From Mycobacterium triplex (GTDB lineage Bacteria; Actinomycetota; Actinomycetes; Mycobacteriales; Mycobacteriaceae): DNA of 64,000 nucleotides. The stretch's first letter is position 1. Each line of letters begins with the position of its first letter. The stretch is taken from the NCBI RefSeq assembly GCF_000689255.1, contig NZ_HG964446.1, positions 5,259,784 through 5,323,783 of the forward strand, read 5' to 3'. Under the pieces are notes generated by a model, which was not told the DNA's origin, did not search any database, and saw nothing but the letters and a program-made list of their open reading frames with translations. The position numbers and the translations under genes were made by a program. This document shows, one piece after another, positions 42,974 to 51,440 of the stretch.

Positions 42974-43591
42974 GTGGGGACCCGGATATCAGGGGTACAG
43001 GGCTCGCTGTTCGAGCACACCCAGCGGCGGCAACTCGGTGACGGCGCTTTCATCGAGGTCCGCGCAGGCTGGCTCGCCGACGACCCATCCGGTTCGCACG
43101 AGCTGCTCGACGCGCTGCTTTCCACCGTGCCGTGGCGGGCCGAGCGCCGCCAGATGTACGACCGGGTGGTCGACGTGCCGCGGCTGGTGAGCTTTCACGA
43201 TCTGACCGTCGAGGACCCGCCCCACCCGCTGCTGGGGCGGCTGCGGCGGCGGCTCAACGACATCTACGCGGGCGAGCTCGGCGAGCCGTTCACCACGATC
43301 GGGTTGTGTTACTACCGCGACGGCTCGGACAGCGTCGCCTGGCACGGCGACACCATCGGCCGCAGCAGCACCGAGGACACCATGGTGGCGATCATCAGTC
43401 TCGGCGCCACCAGAACGTTAGCGATGCGCCCGCGCGGCGGCGGGCGGTCGTTGCGGCTGCCGCAGGCGCATGGCGACCTGCTGGTGATGGGCGGATCCTG
43501 CCAGCGCACCTGGGAACACGCAGTTCCGAAGACGGCTCTGCGCAAGGGCCCGCGGGTCAGCATCCAGTTCCGGCCCCGCGACGTGCGCTAG
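42974..43591 (+). CDS. AlkB-like 2-oxoglutarate/Fe(II) dioxygenase
   Basis: A 205-residue AlkB-family enzyme, likely an oxidative demethylase of alkylated nucleic acid. The iron ligands are in WHGDT (H-x-D) and in WEHAVPKT, and GPRVSIQFRPR carries the 2-oxoglutarate-binding arginines. The start at GTG 42974 gives the length I remember for Rv1000c; an ATG at 42953 would add seven residues. Its TAG and the stop of the converging lipoprotein gene share CTAG. Confidence 0.88.
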   Translation: MGTRISGVQGSLFEHTQRRQLGDGAFIEVRAGWLADDPSGSHELLDALLSTVPWRAERRQMYDRVVDVPRLVSFHDLTVEDPPHPLLGRLRRRLNDIYAGELGEPFTTIGLCYYRDGSDSVAWHGDTIGRSSTEDTMVAIISLGATRTLAMRPRGGGRSLRLPQAHGDLLVMGGSCQRTWEHAVPKTALRKGPRVSIQFRPRDVR

Positions 43592-44265
43592 GACGTGCGG
43601 ATCGTGGCCACCGCCTTGACGAGCAGGTCGCGGGCCCGCTGCGTGTCCACCTTGGCGACCGGCTGGTCCGGGATCACGAGCGGGTTGGCGATCACGATCA
43701 CCTGGTAGTCGCCGAACTGCGCGGAGTAGTCGTACAGCTCGCCGGTGCGGGGGCCACCGGCGATCAGCGCCTGCAGGACGCGGTGCACGCCGAACGTGTG
43801 CGTCCCGTCGATGGTCGGCGCGTCGATGACCTCGAGACCGCCGCGCACCCCGGTGCCGGCGAACGCGACCTTGGCGCAGTCCTTGCCCGGGTCGCTGACC
43901 GGCAGCGGCTTGGAGGTTTCGACCGCGATGACGACGTACCGGTTGCCGCCACCCTCGGCCGACACCGCGGCCATGTTCCCCTGCACGTCCGGCGGCATGT
44001 CGGGGCCCGACGCCAGCTTCGCGCAGTTGGCGGGATCGAACTTCAGGCCATCGGGTAGCTTGCGGGCGGACAGCAGCTTGGGGTCGATCGCCCGTTCGGA
44101 GATGTCGGTGACGTTGAACTCGGGTCCGAAGCTCGACTTCACCGCGACGACCTTGGCGATGTCGGCGTTTGGCGAGGCGGTGGTGGCATTCGACGAGCAA
44201 CCGGCGAGCACGCATACGGCGGCGAGCACGCGAACCAGCTTGGACACCGTGGCTAATCTACCCAA
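43588..44265 (-). CDS. DUF5642-type lipoprotein, copy A
   Basis: A 225-residue secreted lipoprotein. The signal peptide ends VCVLAGC, giving a lipid-linked Cys near residue 22, then a Ser/Thr/Asn-rich linker. The mature part is a mixed alpha/beta domain of unknown function with CAKL, DCAKVAF and a VDTQRARDLLVKAVATIRTS ending. The product resembles the downstream-facing neighbour 44276-44947, whose C terminus reads AADLLVKTVSTLRS, so the two are tandem paralogues 10 nt apart. It corresponds in position to Rv0999. A GTG at 44247 (VSKLVRVLAAV) is an equally good start. Confidence 0.75.
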   Translation of the reverse strand: MGRLATVSKLVRVLAAVCVLAGCSSNATTASPNADIAKVVAVKSSFGPEFNVTDISERAIDPKLLSARKLPDGLKFDPANCAKLASGPDMPPDVQGNMAAVSAEGGGNRYVVIAVETSKPLPVSDPGKDCAKVAFAGTGVRGGLEVIDAPTIDGTHTFGVHRVLQALIAGGPRTGELYDYSAQFGDYQVIVIANPLVIPDQPVAKVDTQRARDLLVKAVATIRTS

Positions 44266-44275
44266 CGGCGGGCGT

Positions 44276-44947
44276 TCAGCTGCGCAACGTGGACACCGTT
44301 TTGACCAGCAGATCGGCGGCGAAATGCGGCGGCAATGCCGGCAGCGCCGAGCCCGGATCGGTGGTCACCGTGGTGAAGGCGTAGTAGTCGCCCAGGTATG
44401 CGATGAATGTGTATGCCCGCGAATCGGTTTCGGTGCCCGACTCGGCGGCGGACTTGATCTCGACGACCATGCCGACCGTTTGCGCGTCGTCGATGTGCGG
44501 AGGATCGGTCAGCCGCACGCTGGCCGTGGTGTGCTCGGCGGTCATGACCCAGTGGCCGCAGGTGTCGACGACGCCGGGGTCCAGCTCGATATCTGGCAAA
44601 GCCACCACCGCCACGGTGACGATGCCGCCGGGACCCGAGGCCGAGAAACCCTGCGCGGATTGGTCGCGGCCCTTGCCGGGGTCGGCGAGTGCGGCGCAGG
44701 AAGCGGGGGCAGACGTCGCGTCGGGGCCCAGGCCCCAGATCACCCGCGGCGAGGCCGCGCTCGGAATGCCGGGAGTGGCCTCGTAATTCGGCGGCAGGTC
44801 GCGAATCACCCGCTTGATGTTGGCGGGGTCGACGACGGTGCCGTGCGCCGACGTCGAGGACGTCGCCGAGGGCCGGTGTGCCGGCGCGGGTGAGCCACAG
44901 GCAGCGACCAACAACGTGAGCACCGCACCAAACCAGAACGGCCGCAT
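44276..44947 (-). CDS. DUF5642-type lipoprotein, copy B
   Basis: A 223-residue lipoprotein with signal peptide MRPFWFGAVLTLLVAAC (Cys at residue 17) and a Ser/Ala/Pro-rich linker to about residue 40. The mature domain has paired cysteines (SCAALADPGKG, VDTCGHWVM) and the shared LLVKT-type ending. It starts 26 nt downstream of pat and is followed after 10 nt by its paralogue, so the three are likely co-transcribed. Function unknown. The far longer open frame upstream is antisense noise over pat. Confidence 0.75.
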   Translation of the reverse strand: MRPFWFGAVLTLLVAACGSPAPAHRPSATSSTSAHGTVVDPANIKRVIRDLPPNYEATPGIPSAASPRVIWGLGPDATSAPASCAALADPGKGRDQSAQGFSASGPGGIVTVAVVALPDIELDPGVVDTCGHWVMTAEHTTASVRLTDPPHIDDAQTVGMVVEIKSAAESGTETDSRAYTFIAYLGDYYAFTTVTTDPGSALPALPPHFAADLLVKTVSTLRS

Positions 44948-44973
44948 GCGGAGTTGATACCACGAGAGGCCGA

Positions 44974-45999
44974 TCAGCCGAGCGCCTCGATCACCTGGCG
45001 CGCGACGCGTTTGATCTCGTCGGCCAACTCGCGCTTGATGCCCAGCTCGCGCCGGCGCGGCACGTCGATGACGGTGGTGATGACCCCGACGTCTTCGCGC
45101 TGCCAGACCGCGCCGTGGCGGTCCATGATCGTGCGCATCGGCAGATTGTCGGAAAGCATTCGCGCGGAAAACCTTTCGACCCCGTCGACCTTGGCGGCGA
45201 TCGACAGCGCGCCGATCAGGAAGCTCCCGATCCCCCGGCCCTGGTAGGCGTCGGCGACGGTGAACGCGATCTCGGCGACCGTCGGATCCTTTTCGTCGCG
45301 GACGAAGCGCGCGTCGGCCACCGGGTCGTCGCCGTCGGTGACCACCCACACGAAGTGGTCGACGTAGTCGACCTCGGACAGGTACTGCATCAGCGCCGGC
45401 GACGGCAGCCGGGCCGTCATGAACCGCCGATACAGCGTCTCGCTGGAGAACTGAATATGCCCGTGCACGGTCCGCTCGTCGTCGCCGGGCAGCACCGGCC
45501 GCAGCAGCAGGCGGGTCCCGTCGCGCACCCGGATCGGGATGGGCGTGACAAACGCGGCCAGTCGCTGGCGCACCATCCGCAGCAGCCGGGGCATGATGCC
45601 CGGGATGTGCACCAGCCGGGTGAACGCATCGTTGTCGCCGATCCACCCGGTCAGCGGTTCGAGCGTGGTGACGGTCGCGATGCGGGGGCTGTCGCGCAGC
45701 AGCGCGATCTCGCCGATGAGCGCGCCGGCGGCCGTCTGGCCGATGGCCACCGCGCCGTCGACGCTCGTGTGTCGAATCTCGGCGGTGCCCGAGGAGATGA
45801 GCAGGAAAGACACGGCCTGCTCGCCTTGGCGCATCAGGACCTGTCCGGCCGCGGCGCGCAGCGGCTGCAGGCTGGCCGCCAACGGCTCCAAGTCTTCGAT
45901 GGCGCATCCGGAGAAGATGTCCATCGCGGCGAGTTGTTCCGTCCGCGCACCGATCAATTCGGCCACGGCGGCAATCCACGCGTCCCGCCGTGGCGGCAC
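44974..45999 (-). CDS. cAMP-dependent protein lysine acyltransferase (Pat)
   Basis: A 341-residue fusion matching M. tuberculosis Rv0998. Residues 20-150 form a cyclic-nucleotide-binding domain with the phosphate cassette GALIGEIALLRDSPRIATV. Residues 155-335 form a GNAT domain with DAYQGRGIGSFLIGAL as acetyl-CoA loop and EIAFTVADAYQG carrying the conserved Glu. cAMP binding switches on acylation of lysines in acyl-CoA synthetases and other metabolic enzymes. The start taken is GTG 45999; homologues begin a few residues later, so it may be slightly long. Confidence 0.93.
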   Translation of the reverse strand: MPPRRDAWIAAVAELIGARTEQLAAMDIFSGCAIEDLEPLAASLQPLRAAAGQVLMRQGEQAVSFLLISSGTAEIRHTSVDGAVAIGQTAAGALIGEIALLRDSPRIATVTTLEPLTGWIGDNDAFTRLVHIPGIMPRLLRMVRQRLAAFVTPIPIRVRDGTRLLLRPVLPGDDERTVHGHIQFSSETLYRRFMTARLPSPALMQYLSEVDYVDHFVWVVTDGDDPVADARFVRDEKDPTVAEIAFTVADAYQGRGIGSFLIGALSIAAKVDGVERFSARMLSDNLPMRTIMDRHGAVWQREDVGVITTVIDVPRRRELGIKRELADEIKRVARQVIEALG

Positions 46000-46141
46000 C
46001 GGCCCTCGACTCGCGATGCTCGATCTGCCATGACCGCCCGCCTGCGCTGCCGTCGTCTACCGCGCCCACACGGGACAGCTGGACACGGTCGGATGTTGCT
46101 CAGGTTAGGAGCTGGCTGCTGGCCGCGGCAAGGACGTGCGC

Positions 46142-46846
46142 TTATGCGTAGGGGTTCGCCGGGGCGGGGACCGGCGTGGCCGAGACGGCCCGCAGGGTCG
46201 GTATCGGCGGCGTATGAGGTTGGCGCTGGGCGGGGATTATCACGCCTTCCACCCGCAGCCAGGTGTTGTCGGGGAAGTGAATTGCGCTGACGCCGTCGTG
46301 ATCGCGCAGATGGATGCGAGCCAGTTGGGCGTCGGCGGCACAACAGATGATGACGATGCGGGCAAGGTCGACGCCGCCGGGTTCGTTGAGGGCGAAGCCG
46401 GTGACCGTGATCAGCCGGTTGTTCAGCGACCCGGTGCTGTCGTTGGCCGCCCGCACCACCGCCTCCGCCAGCGATACCTCCGGCGCCCGCCCCGGCGGCA
46501 ATGGCGGAAACGCCACGCGCAGAACATCATTGGAGACATTTGTCACCGATGTGGCGGCCTGGGGCCGCAGCGGCGGGGGCGACACAAAGCACAGCACCAC
46601 GATGGGCACCGCCAGCAGCCACACCACACCGCCGCGGTGGGCGTGCCCGGCTTCGACATCGCGGCCCCCGCGACGGACGTCGCCGACGATGGACACCAGC
46701 GCGAGCCCGATCAGCAGCGCGGCGGTGAGCACCAGCCACGGCAGCAGCGAGGGCTTGACGTACCGGGTGAACACGCCGGTCGCCACGATCAGCCCGATGC
46801 TCAGGCCGACCAGCAGCAGGATCGTGTTCTCGGTTTCGCGCTTCAT
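46142..46846 (-). CDS. TIGR03943/YcgQ-type membrane protein, permease partner
   Basis: A 234-residue protein with two or three N-terminal membrane helices (TILLLVGLSIGLIVATGVF, WLVLTAALLIGLALVSIV, WLLAVPIVVLCFVSPP) and an external domain with the conserved IVIICCAADAQLARIHLRD segment. The paired cysteines are typical of the family that accompanies UPF0718 permeases. The ATG at 46846 overlaps the permease stop (ATGA). Function is undefined; metal or metal-chaperone transport is proposed from context. It is co-regulated with the permease by the Zur-like box upstream. Confidence 0.8.
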   Translation of the reverse strand: MKRETENTILLLVGLSIGLIVATGVFTRYVKPSLLPWLVLTAALLIGLALVSIVGDVRRGGRDVEAGHAHRGGVVWLLAVPIVVLCFVSPPPLRPQAATSVTNVSNDVLRVAFPPLPPGRAPEVSLAEAVVRAANDSTGSLNNRLITVTGFALNEPGGVDLARIVIICCAADAQLARIHLRDHDGVSAIHFPDNTWLRVEGVIIPAQRQPHTPPIPTLRAVSATPVPAPANPYA

Positions 46847-47838
46847 CGGGGACTGCCCAGCAACAGCACCCCGACTCCGGTGGCCACCACGGTGGCAACG
46901 ATCAGCGTCGCGGGAGCGAAGCGGGCGGCGAACGCGCGCCCGAACATGCCGGACTGCATCGCCAGCAGCTTGACGTCGACGGCGGGCCCGACCACCAGGA
47001 ACACCAGCCGCGGCACCAGCGGAACCATCGTCAGGCTGGACGCCACGAACGCGTCGGCCTCCGAGCACACCGCCAGGGTGACGGCCAGCGCGGCCATCAC
47101 GACGACGCCCAGAACCAAATGCGCGCCGACGTTTTCGAAGATCCGCGGCGGCACCAGCACGTGTAGGGCCGCCGCGGCCGCGGCTCCCACGACGAGGTAG
47201 GCCGCCGCCTGCAGGAAATCATGCCGGGCCACTTCGCAGAACAGCAGCCACTTCGACTGTCCGTCGGGGCCATGGGAGTGGCGCGGCGGGAGTCGTCGGG
47301 TGATCCATTCGGTGCGGCCCCACCGTGACCATGCCCAGCCCATCACCACCGCGGTCAGCAACGACGCGGCGACCCGGGCGATGACCATCTTCGGCTGACC
47401 CGGGAACGCGACGGCCGTCGCGACCACGACGACGGGGTTGATGGCGGGGGCGGCCAGCATGAACGTCAGGGCCGCCGCTCCGGCCGCCCCGCCGTCGCCG
47501 AAGAGCCGGCGGGCCACCGGCACCGAGCCGCACTCACATCCGGGCAGCGCCGCCCCGGCGACACCGGCGGCAAGCACCGCGGTGCCGGCCCGGCGCGGCA
47601 ACCAGCGCACCAATCGCTCGGGAGGCAGGAAGACCGCGATCAATCCGCTGACCACCACGCCCAGGCCCAGGAAGGGCAGGGCCTGCACGAAAACGCCGCA
47701 GAACACGGTGCCCGCGGTGGACAGGGCGTTGCTGTTCACGACGACGGTCCGCAGCCACGTCCCGGCGATCGCGAACCCCACCAAACCGAAGACCAGGACT
47801 TCCATCGACCCGAAACGCGGTCGACGCTCGGCCCTCAC
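46843..47838 (-). CDS. UPF0718/YraQ-type permease
   Basis: A 331-residue permease with about eight helices in two groups, and between them a hydrophilic His-containing loop (RHSHGPDGQ). GCECGSVPVARRLFGDG near residue 100 and LAVCSEADAFVASSL in the second half are the conserved cysteine motifs of this superfamily, which includes arsenic exporters. The substrate is probably a metal species. The GTG at 47838 is used; an ATG at 47805 (MEVLVFGLVGF) would leave room for a TATTAG -10 box at 47844-47839. A Zur-box-like palindrome lies 36 nt upstream. Confidence 0.8.
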   Translation of the reverse strand: MRAERRPRFGSMEVLVFGLVGFAIAGTWLRTVVVNSNALSTAGTVFCGVFVQALPFLGLGVVVSGLIAVFLPPERLVRWLPRRAGTAVLAAGVAGAALPGCECGSVPVARRLFGDGGAAGAAALTFMLAAPAINPVVVVATAVAFPGQPKMVIARVAASLLTAVVMGWAWSRWGRTEWITRRLPPRHSHGPDGQSKWLLFCEVARHDFLQAAAYLVVGAAAAAALHVLVPPRIFENVGAHLVLGVVVMAALAVTLAVCSEADAFVASSLTMVPLVPRLVFLVVGPAVDVKLLAMQSGMFGRAFAARFAPATLIVATVVATGVGVLLLGSPR

Positions 47839-47873
47839 CTAATACACCCGGACTGGAATCGCATGACCATTGA

Positions 47874-47888
47874 TGAAAATGATTATCA
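47874..47888. promoter_or_regulatory. Zur-box-like palindrome
   Basis: TGAAAATGATTATCA is a 7-1-7 inverted repeat with a single mismatch and matches the actinobacterial Zur/FurB consensus (TGAAAATnATTTTCA type) at 14 of 15 positions. It lies 36 nt upstream of the permease GTG and 59 nt upstream of the methyltransferase ATG, so zinc-bound Zur could repress either side. It is the most AT-rich patch of the region. Match is by eye against the consensus as remembered. Confidence 0.65.
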
Positions 47889-47947
47889 CTGTGACGGACC
47901 GTCGGCCCGCAGCCGGGCCACCGGCATGTCGGCTAGCCTGCAAGGCA

Positions 47948-48691
47948 ATGAGCCAGGATCCGGTCGAGTTGACCCGCGGCCTGCTGAGCCAGACCGCCGA
48001 GCTGCGACACGGGTTTCTCGACGTGTTGGGCGAATCGACCAGTGCACCCGTTCCGACCGTCGCGCAACGCGCCATGAACAGCACGTTCGTCGCCACGGTT
48101 TACGAACGGGTGTGGCGGCCGAGCGCGTTCTACGCCGCCAGCGGCCTCACCCACCGGGCCGAGCAGCGCCGCGCCGCCTCGGCGCTGCGGCTGTCGAGTG
48201 CTCAACGGTTACTCGATGTCGCTTGTGGCCCAGGCAATTTCACCGCTCCCCTGGCCGCGGACCTGCCCGACGACGGCCTGGCGGTCGGATTCGACATCTC
48301 CGAATCGATGCTGACGCGTGCGGTCGCCGACAACAGCGGGCCGCACACCTGCTATGTCCGCGGCGATGCCCGGACGTTGCCGTTCGACGACGAAACCTTC
48401 GACGCGGTGTGCTGTTTCGGCGCGCTGTACCTGATGCCCGAGCCGTTTCGGGTGGCCGGCGAGATGGTGCGGGTGCTGCAGCCCGGAGGTCGGATCGCGA
48501 TCCTGACCAGCTACGCCCCGCAAGCCGCTGCGGTGCGTCGGCCGATGACGGCGATCGCGCGCAGCATCGGACTCAGGGTGTTCGGCCGGGGCGACTTCGT
48601 CGATCTGTTCTCGTCGGCCGGCCTCGTCGACATCGAGCAACAGACGCAGCGCGCCGTGCAGTTCGTCGTCGCGGCAAACCCGACGCGCTAG
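47948..48691 (+). CDS. Class I SAM-dependent methyltransferase
   Basis: A 247-residue methyltransferase of the Methyltransf_11/UbiE-like group. LLDVACGPGNFTAPLAADL is motif I, GFDISESMLTRAV motif II, DARTLPFDDETFDAVCCFGALYLM the following strands. Residues 1-75 are a helical N-terminal cap. Substrate unknown; small-molecule or lipid methylation is typical. The ATG at 47948 starts the conserved MSQDPVELTRGLL; in-frame codons upstream overlap the Zur-like site and are not used. Stop shares CTAG with the converging small gene. Confidence 0.85.
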   Translation: MSQDPVELTRGLLSQTAELRHGFLDVLGESTSAPVPTVAQRAMNSTFVATVYERVWRPSAFYAASGLTHRAEQRRAASALRLSSAQRLLDVACGPGNFTAPLAADLPDDGLAVGFDISESMLTRAVADNSGPHTCYVRGDARTLPFDDETFDAVCCFGALYLMPEPFRVAGEMVRVLQPGGRIAILTSYAPQAAAVRRPMTAIARSIGLRVFGRGDFVDLFSSAGLVDIEQQTQRAVQFVVAANPTR

Positions 48692-48945
48692 GACGCGGCC
48701 TTTGCGACGCCAAGGATCCGGACGACCGGCGTGCCCTCTTCGCACTCCAGGACCCAGGGTTCGCCGCCGTTGACGGGCTCGGAGGTGAGCCTGAACATGA
48801 CCGGCGTGCCGATCCGATGCGACCTCTGCGTGCATTCGACCTGGAACAGCCGGTAGTCACCGTCTTCCCCGATGGCCAGCGAGAAGCCCGGCTCGACGGA
48901 TTCGACCGGGACCTTCTGCAGGTAGTACTCGATACTCATCCCCAT
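48688..48945 (-). CDS. Small conserved-looking hypothetical protein
   Basis: An 85-residue soluble protein without signal peptide or membrane helix. MSIEYYLQKVPVESVEPGFSLAIGEDGDYRLFQVECTQRSHRIGTPV reads like a compact beta-rich fold with one or two cysteines. Two ATGs (48945 and 48939) are possible. I do not recognise the family. Good coding texture and the precise 4-nt CTAG stop overlap with the methyltransferase gene support it as real. Location between the Zur-like control region and nmtR gives no firm hint of function. Confidence 0.6.
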   Translation of the reverse strand: MGMSIEYYLQKVPVESVEPGFSLAIGEDGDYRLFQVECTQRSHRIGTPVMFRLTSEPVNGGEPWVLECEEGTPVVRILGVAKAAS

Positions 48946-49049
48946 CACATTAGAGCCGACAGCGTATCTAATCCCACGCCGAAACACTGTCTTATCAAAT
49001 GTTCAGCTAAATTTTTCCGACCGCGTCAGGATCGGGTTGTTGGCGGCGG

Positions 49050-49403
49050 CTACGCCGTCGAGTCGGTCGCACCGAGACGCAGGTGCTCGATGTGGTAGAC
49101 GGCTTCGTCGAGCAATTGAGCGACGTGGTTGTCGTAGAGCCGGTAGACGATGTTGCGGCCGTTGCGGTCACCGGCGACCAGCCCGAGCGCGCGCAGCAGC
49201 CGCAACTGGTGAGACACCGCCGGCTGTTCCATCCCGACCGCCGTCGACAGCTCACCGACCGAGCAGGGCGATTGCCGCAGCCGGGTCAGGATCATCAGCC
49301 GGTTGGGTGATGCCAGCGCCTGCAGCGTCTCGGCGATCTTGACGGCCGACACCGAGTCGAGCGTGGCCGGTGGCGTCACCCTGCCGTCGACTCCGTGTCC
49401 CAT
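49050..49403 (-). CDS. nmtR: ArsR/SmtB-family metal sensor, NmtR-like
   Basis: A 117-residue winged-helix repressor very close to M. tuberculosis NmtR, the nickel/cobalt sensor. It starts MGHGVDG, keeping the N-terminal Gly-His used for Ni(II). The DNA-reading helix is GMEQPAVSHQLRLLRALGL. On the last helix D91, H93, H104 and H107 are kept (YDNH, YHIEH), while H109 and H116 of NmtR are Arg and absent. Metal binding should release it from the ctpJ promoter. It is divergent from ctpJ across 96 bp with palindromic operators. Confidence 0.92.
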   Translation of the reverse strand: MGHGVDGRVTPPATLDSVSAVKIAETLQALASPNRLMILTRLRQSPCSVGELSTAVGMEQPAVSHQLRLLRALGLVAGDRNGRNIVYRLYDNHVAQLLDEAVYHIEHLRLGATDSTA

Positions 49404-49440
49404 CTCTCAATTGAAGCACGCACCCACAAACTGGTATGAC

Positions 49441-49467
49441 ACATGTAGAGCTTTACATGTATACATG
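49441..49467. promoter_or_regulatory. Overlapping palindromes, probable NmtR operator
   Basis: ACATGTAGAGCTTTACATGT (49441-49460) is symmetric at 18 of 20 positions, and CATGTATACATG (49456-49467) is a perfect 12-bp palindrome sharing its last arm. TATACAT inside the second (49460-49466) is a plausible -10 for ctpJ. An ArsR-type dimer bound here would block RNA polymerase. Confidence 0.6.
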
Positions 49468-49499
49468 GATGCTTGGGTTTGCGAGGGAGGAACGCTTCG

Positions 49500-51440
49500 A
49501 TGACGTGCACCACGGTGCAGCCGACACGCACGCCGGTGATACGCCGGCCAAGCGTTTCGGGTCTGTGGGCGGTCGCATCCGTCCGGTGGGCGACCGTCGC
49601 CCTGGTGCTGTTCGCGGCCGGACTCGCGGCCCGGTTGCTGGGCGCTCCGTCGTGGGGTTGGTGGGTCTTCTACCTGGCGTGCTATCTCACCGGCGGCTGG
49701 GCGCCGGCCTGGGAAGGCTTGCAGGCGTTGCGTTCTCGCACGCTTGACGTCGATCTGCTGATGGTGGTGGCCGCCATCGGTGCCGCGGTCATCGGGCAGA
49801 TCTTCGACGGCGCCCTGCTGATCGTCATTTTCGCCACGTCTGGTGCGTTGGAGGACGCGGCGACCAAGCGCACCGAGGACTCGGTCAAGGGCTTGCTCGA
49901 CCTCGCACCCGATCGCGCGGTCCGCATCGACGCCGACGGGTTCGAGGAAGAGGTCGACGCCGCCGACCTACGGGTCGGTGACGTCGTCAGCGTGCGCCCC
50001 GGTGAGCGCGTCTGCGCCGACGGTGTCGTCGTCGACGGCGCCTCCGATGTCGACCAATCCTCGGTCACCGGGGAGCCGATGCCGGTCGGCAAGGCAGGCG
50101 ATGACGAGGTCTTCGCCGGCACGCTCAATGGTGCTGGGGCACTTCGTGTTCGCGTCACCAAGGACCCGTCCGCCACCGTCGTCGCCCGCATTGTTGCCCT
50201 CGTCACCGAAGCGTCGGCCACTAAAGCCAAGACACAGCTGTTCATCGAGAAGGTCGAGCAACGCTATTCCGTCGGCGTTGTCGCGGCCACCCTCGCCCTG
50301 TTCGCGGTACCCCTGATTCTCGGGGCGCAACTGCAGACCACACTGCTGCGGGCAATGACGTTCATGATCGTGGCGTCGCCGTGCGCGGTGGTGTTGGCGA
50401 CCATGCCGCCGCTGCTCTCGGCGATCACCAACGCCGGACGCCACGGTGTGCTGGTCAAGTCGGCGGTTGCGATGGAGCACCTGGCGGACACCACTGCGGT
50501 GACCCTCGACAAGACCGGCACCCTGACGACCGGTGCGCCGCGACTTACCAGCATCGCCGTGATCGATGGCTGCTCTTCCGAGGATGACGTGCTGCGAATA
50601 GCCGCCAGCGCAGAGCAATTCAGCGAACATCCACTCGGGCGTGCGGTCGTCGCGGCCGCCCGTGCACGCGGACTCGCCTTTGCCGAAGCCACCGACTTTC
50701 AGGCGCTTCCGGGTCGCGGCGTGCGGGCACGTCTCGCGGACCGGACCATCGAGGTGCTCAGCCCGCGCGCATTTTCCGGCAACCCGGTCGCGGCCGGCGG
50801 CCTCGAACGCCGGGGCAGCACCGCGGTTCTCGTCATCGTCGACGGTGCGCCGGTGGGTGTGCTCGGACTGGACGACACCGTGCGCGAGGGCACCGACGCG
50901 GTGGTCCGCGAGATCGCCGCGATCACCGCGGGCCCCCCGGTCCTGCTGACCGGGGATACCCGGCCGGCCGCGGAGCAGCTGGCCACACAGGTCGGCATCA
51001 CCGACGTTCGGGCCGACCTGCTGCCCGACGGCAAGGTCGCCGCCGTGCGGGGGCTCCAGGCCGACGGGCACCGCGTGCTGTTCGTCGGCGACGGCATCAA
51101 CGACGCACCCGCCATGGCCGCGGCCCACTCCTCAATTGCCATGGGCCGCAACGGAGCCGACCTGACGCTGGAAACAGCCGATGCCGTCACCGTCCGCGAC
51201 GAACTCGCCACCATCCCGGCGGTCGTTACGCTGGCCCGTCGCGCCCGCCGGGTCGTCATCGCCAACCTGGCCATCGCGGCGACCTTCATCACCGGGCTCG
51301 TCGCCTGGGACTTGTTCGGCCACCTGCCGCTGCCCCTCGGCGTGGCAGGCCACGAGGGGTCGACAGTCATCGTCGCGCTCAATGGTTTGCGTCTCCTGAG
51401 CGGGCGGGCGTGGCGGTCAGCGATATCGTGGTCACCATGA
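49500..51440 (+). CDS. ctpJ: P1B4-type metal-transporting ATPase (CtpJ)
   Basis: A 646-residue P-type ATPase closely similar to mycobacterial CtpJ, which exports cobalt and related divalent metals. It has six predicted helices and no N-terminal metal-binding repeat. VTGEPMPVG is the actuator motif, SPCAVVLATMPPLL the P1B4 ion site, LDKTGTLTTG the phosphorylated Asp, SEHPLGRAVV the P1B nucleotide motif and GDGINDAPAMAAA the hinge. The ATG at 49500 follows GAGGGAGG; a start 27 nt earlier is weaker. Next to nmtR as in M. tuberculosis. Confidence 0.94.
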   Translation: MTCTTVQPTRTPVIRRPSVSGLWAVASVRWATVALVLFAAGLAARLLGAPSWGWWVFYLACYLTGGWAPAWEGLQALRSRTLDVDLLMVVAAIGAAVIGQIFDGALLIVIFATSGALEDAATKRTEDSVKGLLDLAPDRAVRIDADGFEEEVDAADLRVGDVVSVRPGERVCADGVVVDGASDVDQSSVTGEPMPVGKAGDDEVFAGTLNGAGALRVRVTKDPSATVVARIVALVTEASATKAKTQLFIEKVEQRYSVGVVAATLALFAVPLILGAQLQTTLLRAMTFMIVASPCAVVLATMPPLLSAITNAGRHGVLVKSAVAMEHLADTTAVTLDKTGTLTTGAPRLTSIAVIDGCSSEDDVLRIAASAEQFSEHPLGRAVVAAARARGLAFAEATDFQALPGRGVRARLADRTIEVLSPRAFSGNPVAAGGLERRGSTAVLVIVDGAPVGVLGLDDTVREGTDAVVREIAAITAGPPVLLTGDTRPAAEQLATQVGITDVRADLLPDGKVAAVRGLQADGHRVLFVGDGINDAPAMAAAHSSIAMGRNGADLTLETADAVTVRDELATIPAVVTLARRARRVVIANLAIAATFITGLVAWDLFGHLPLPLGVAGHEGSTVIVALNGLRLLSGRAWRSAISWSP

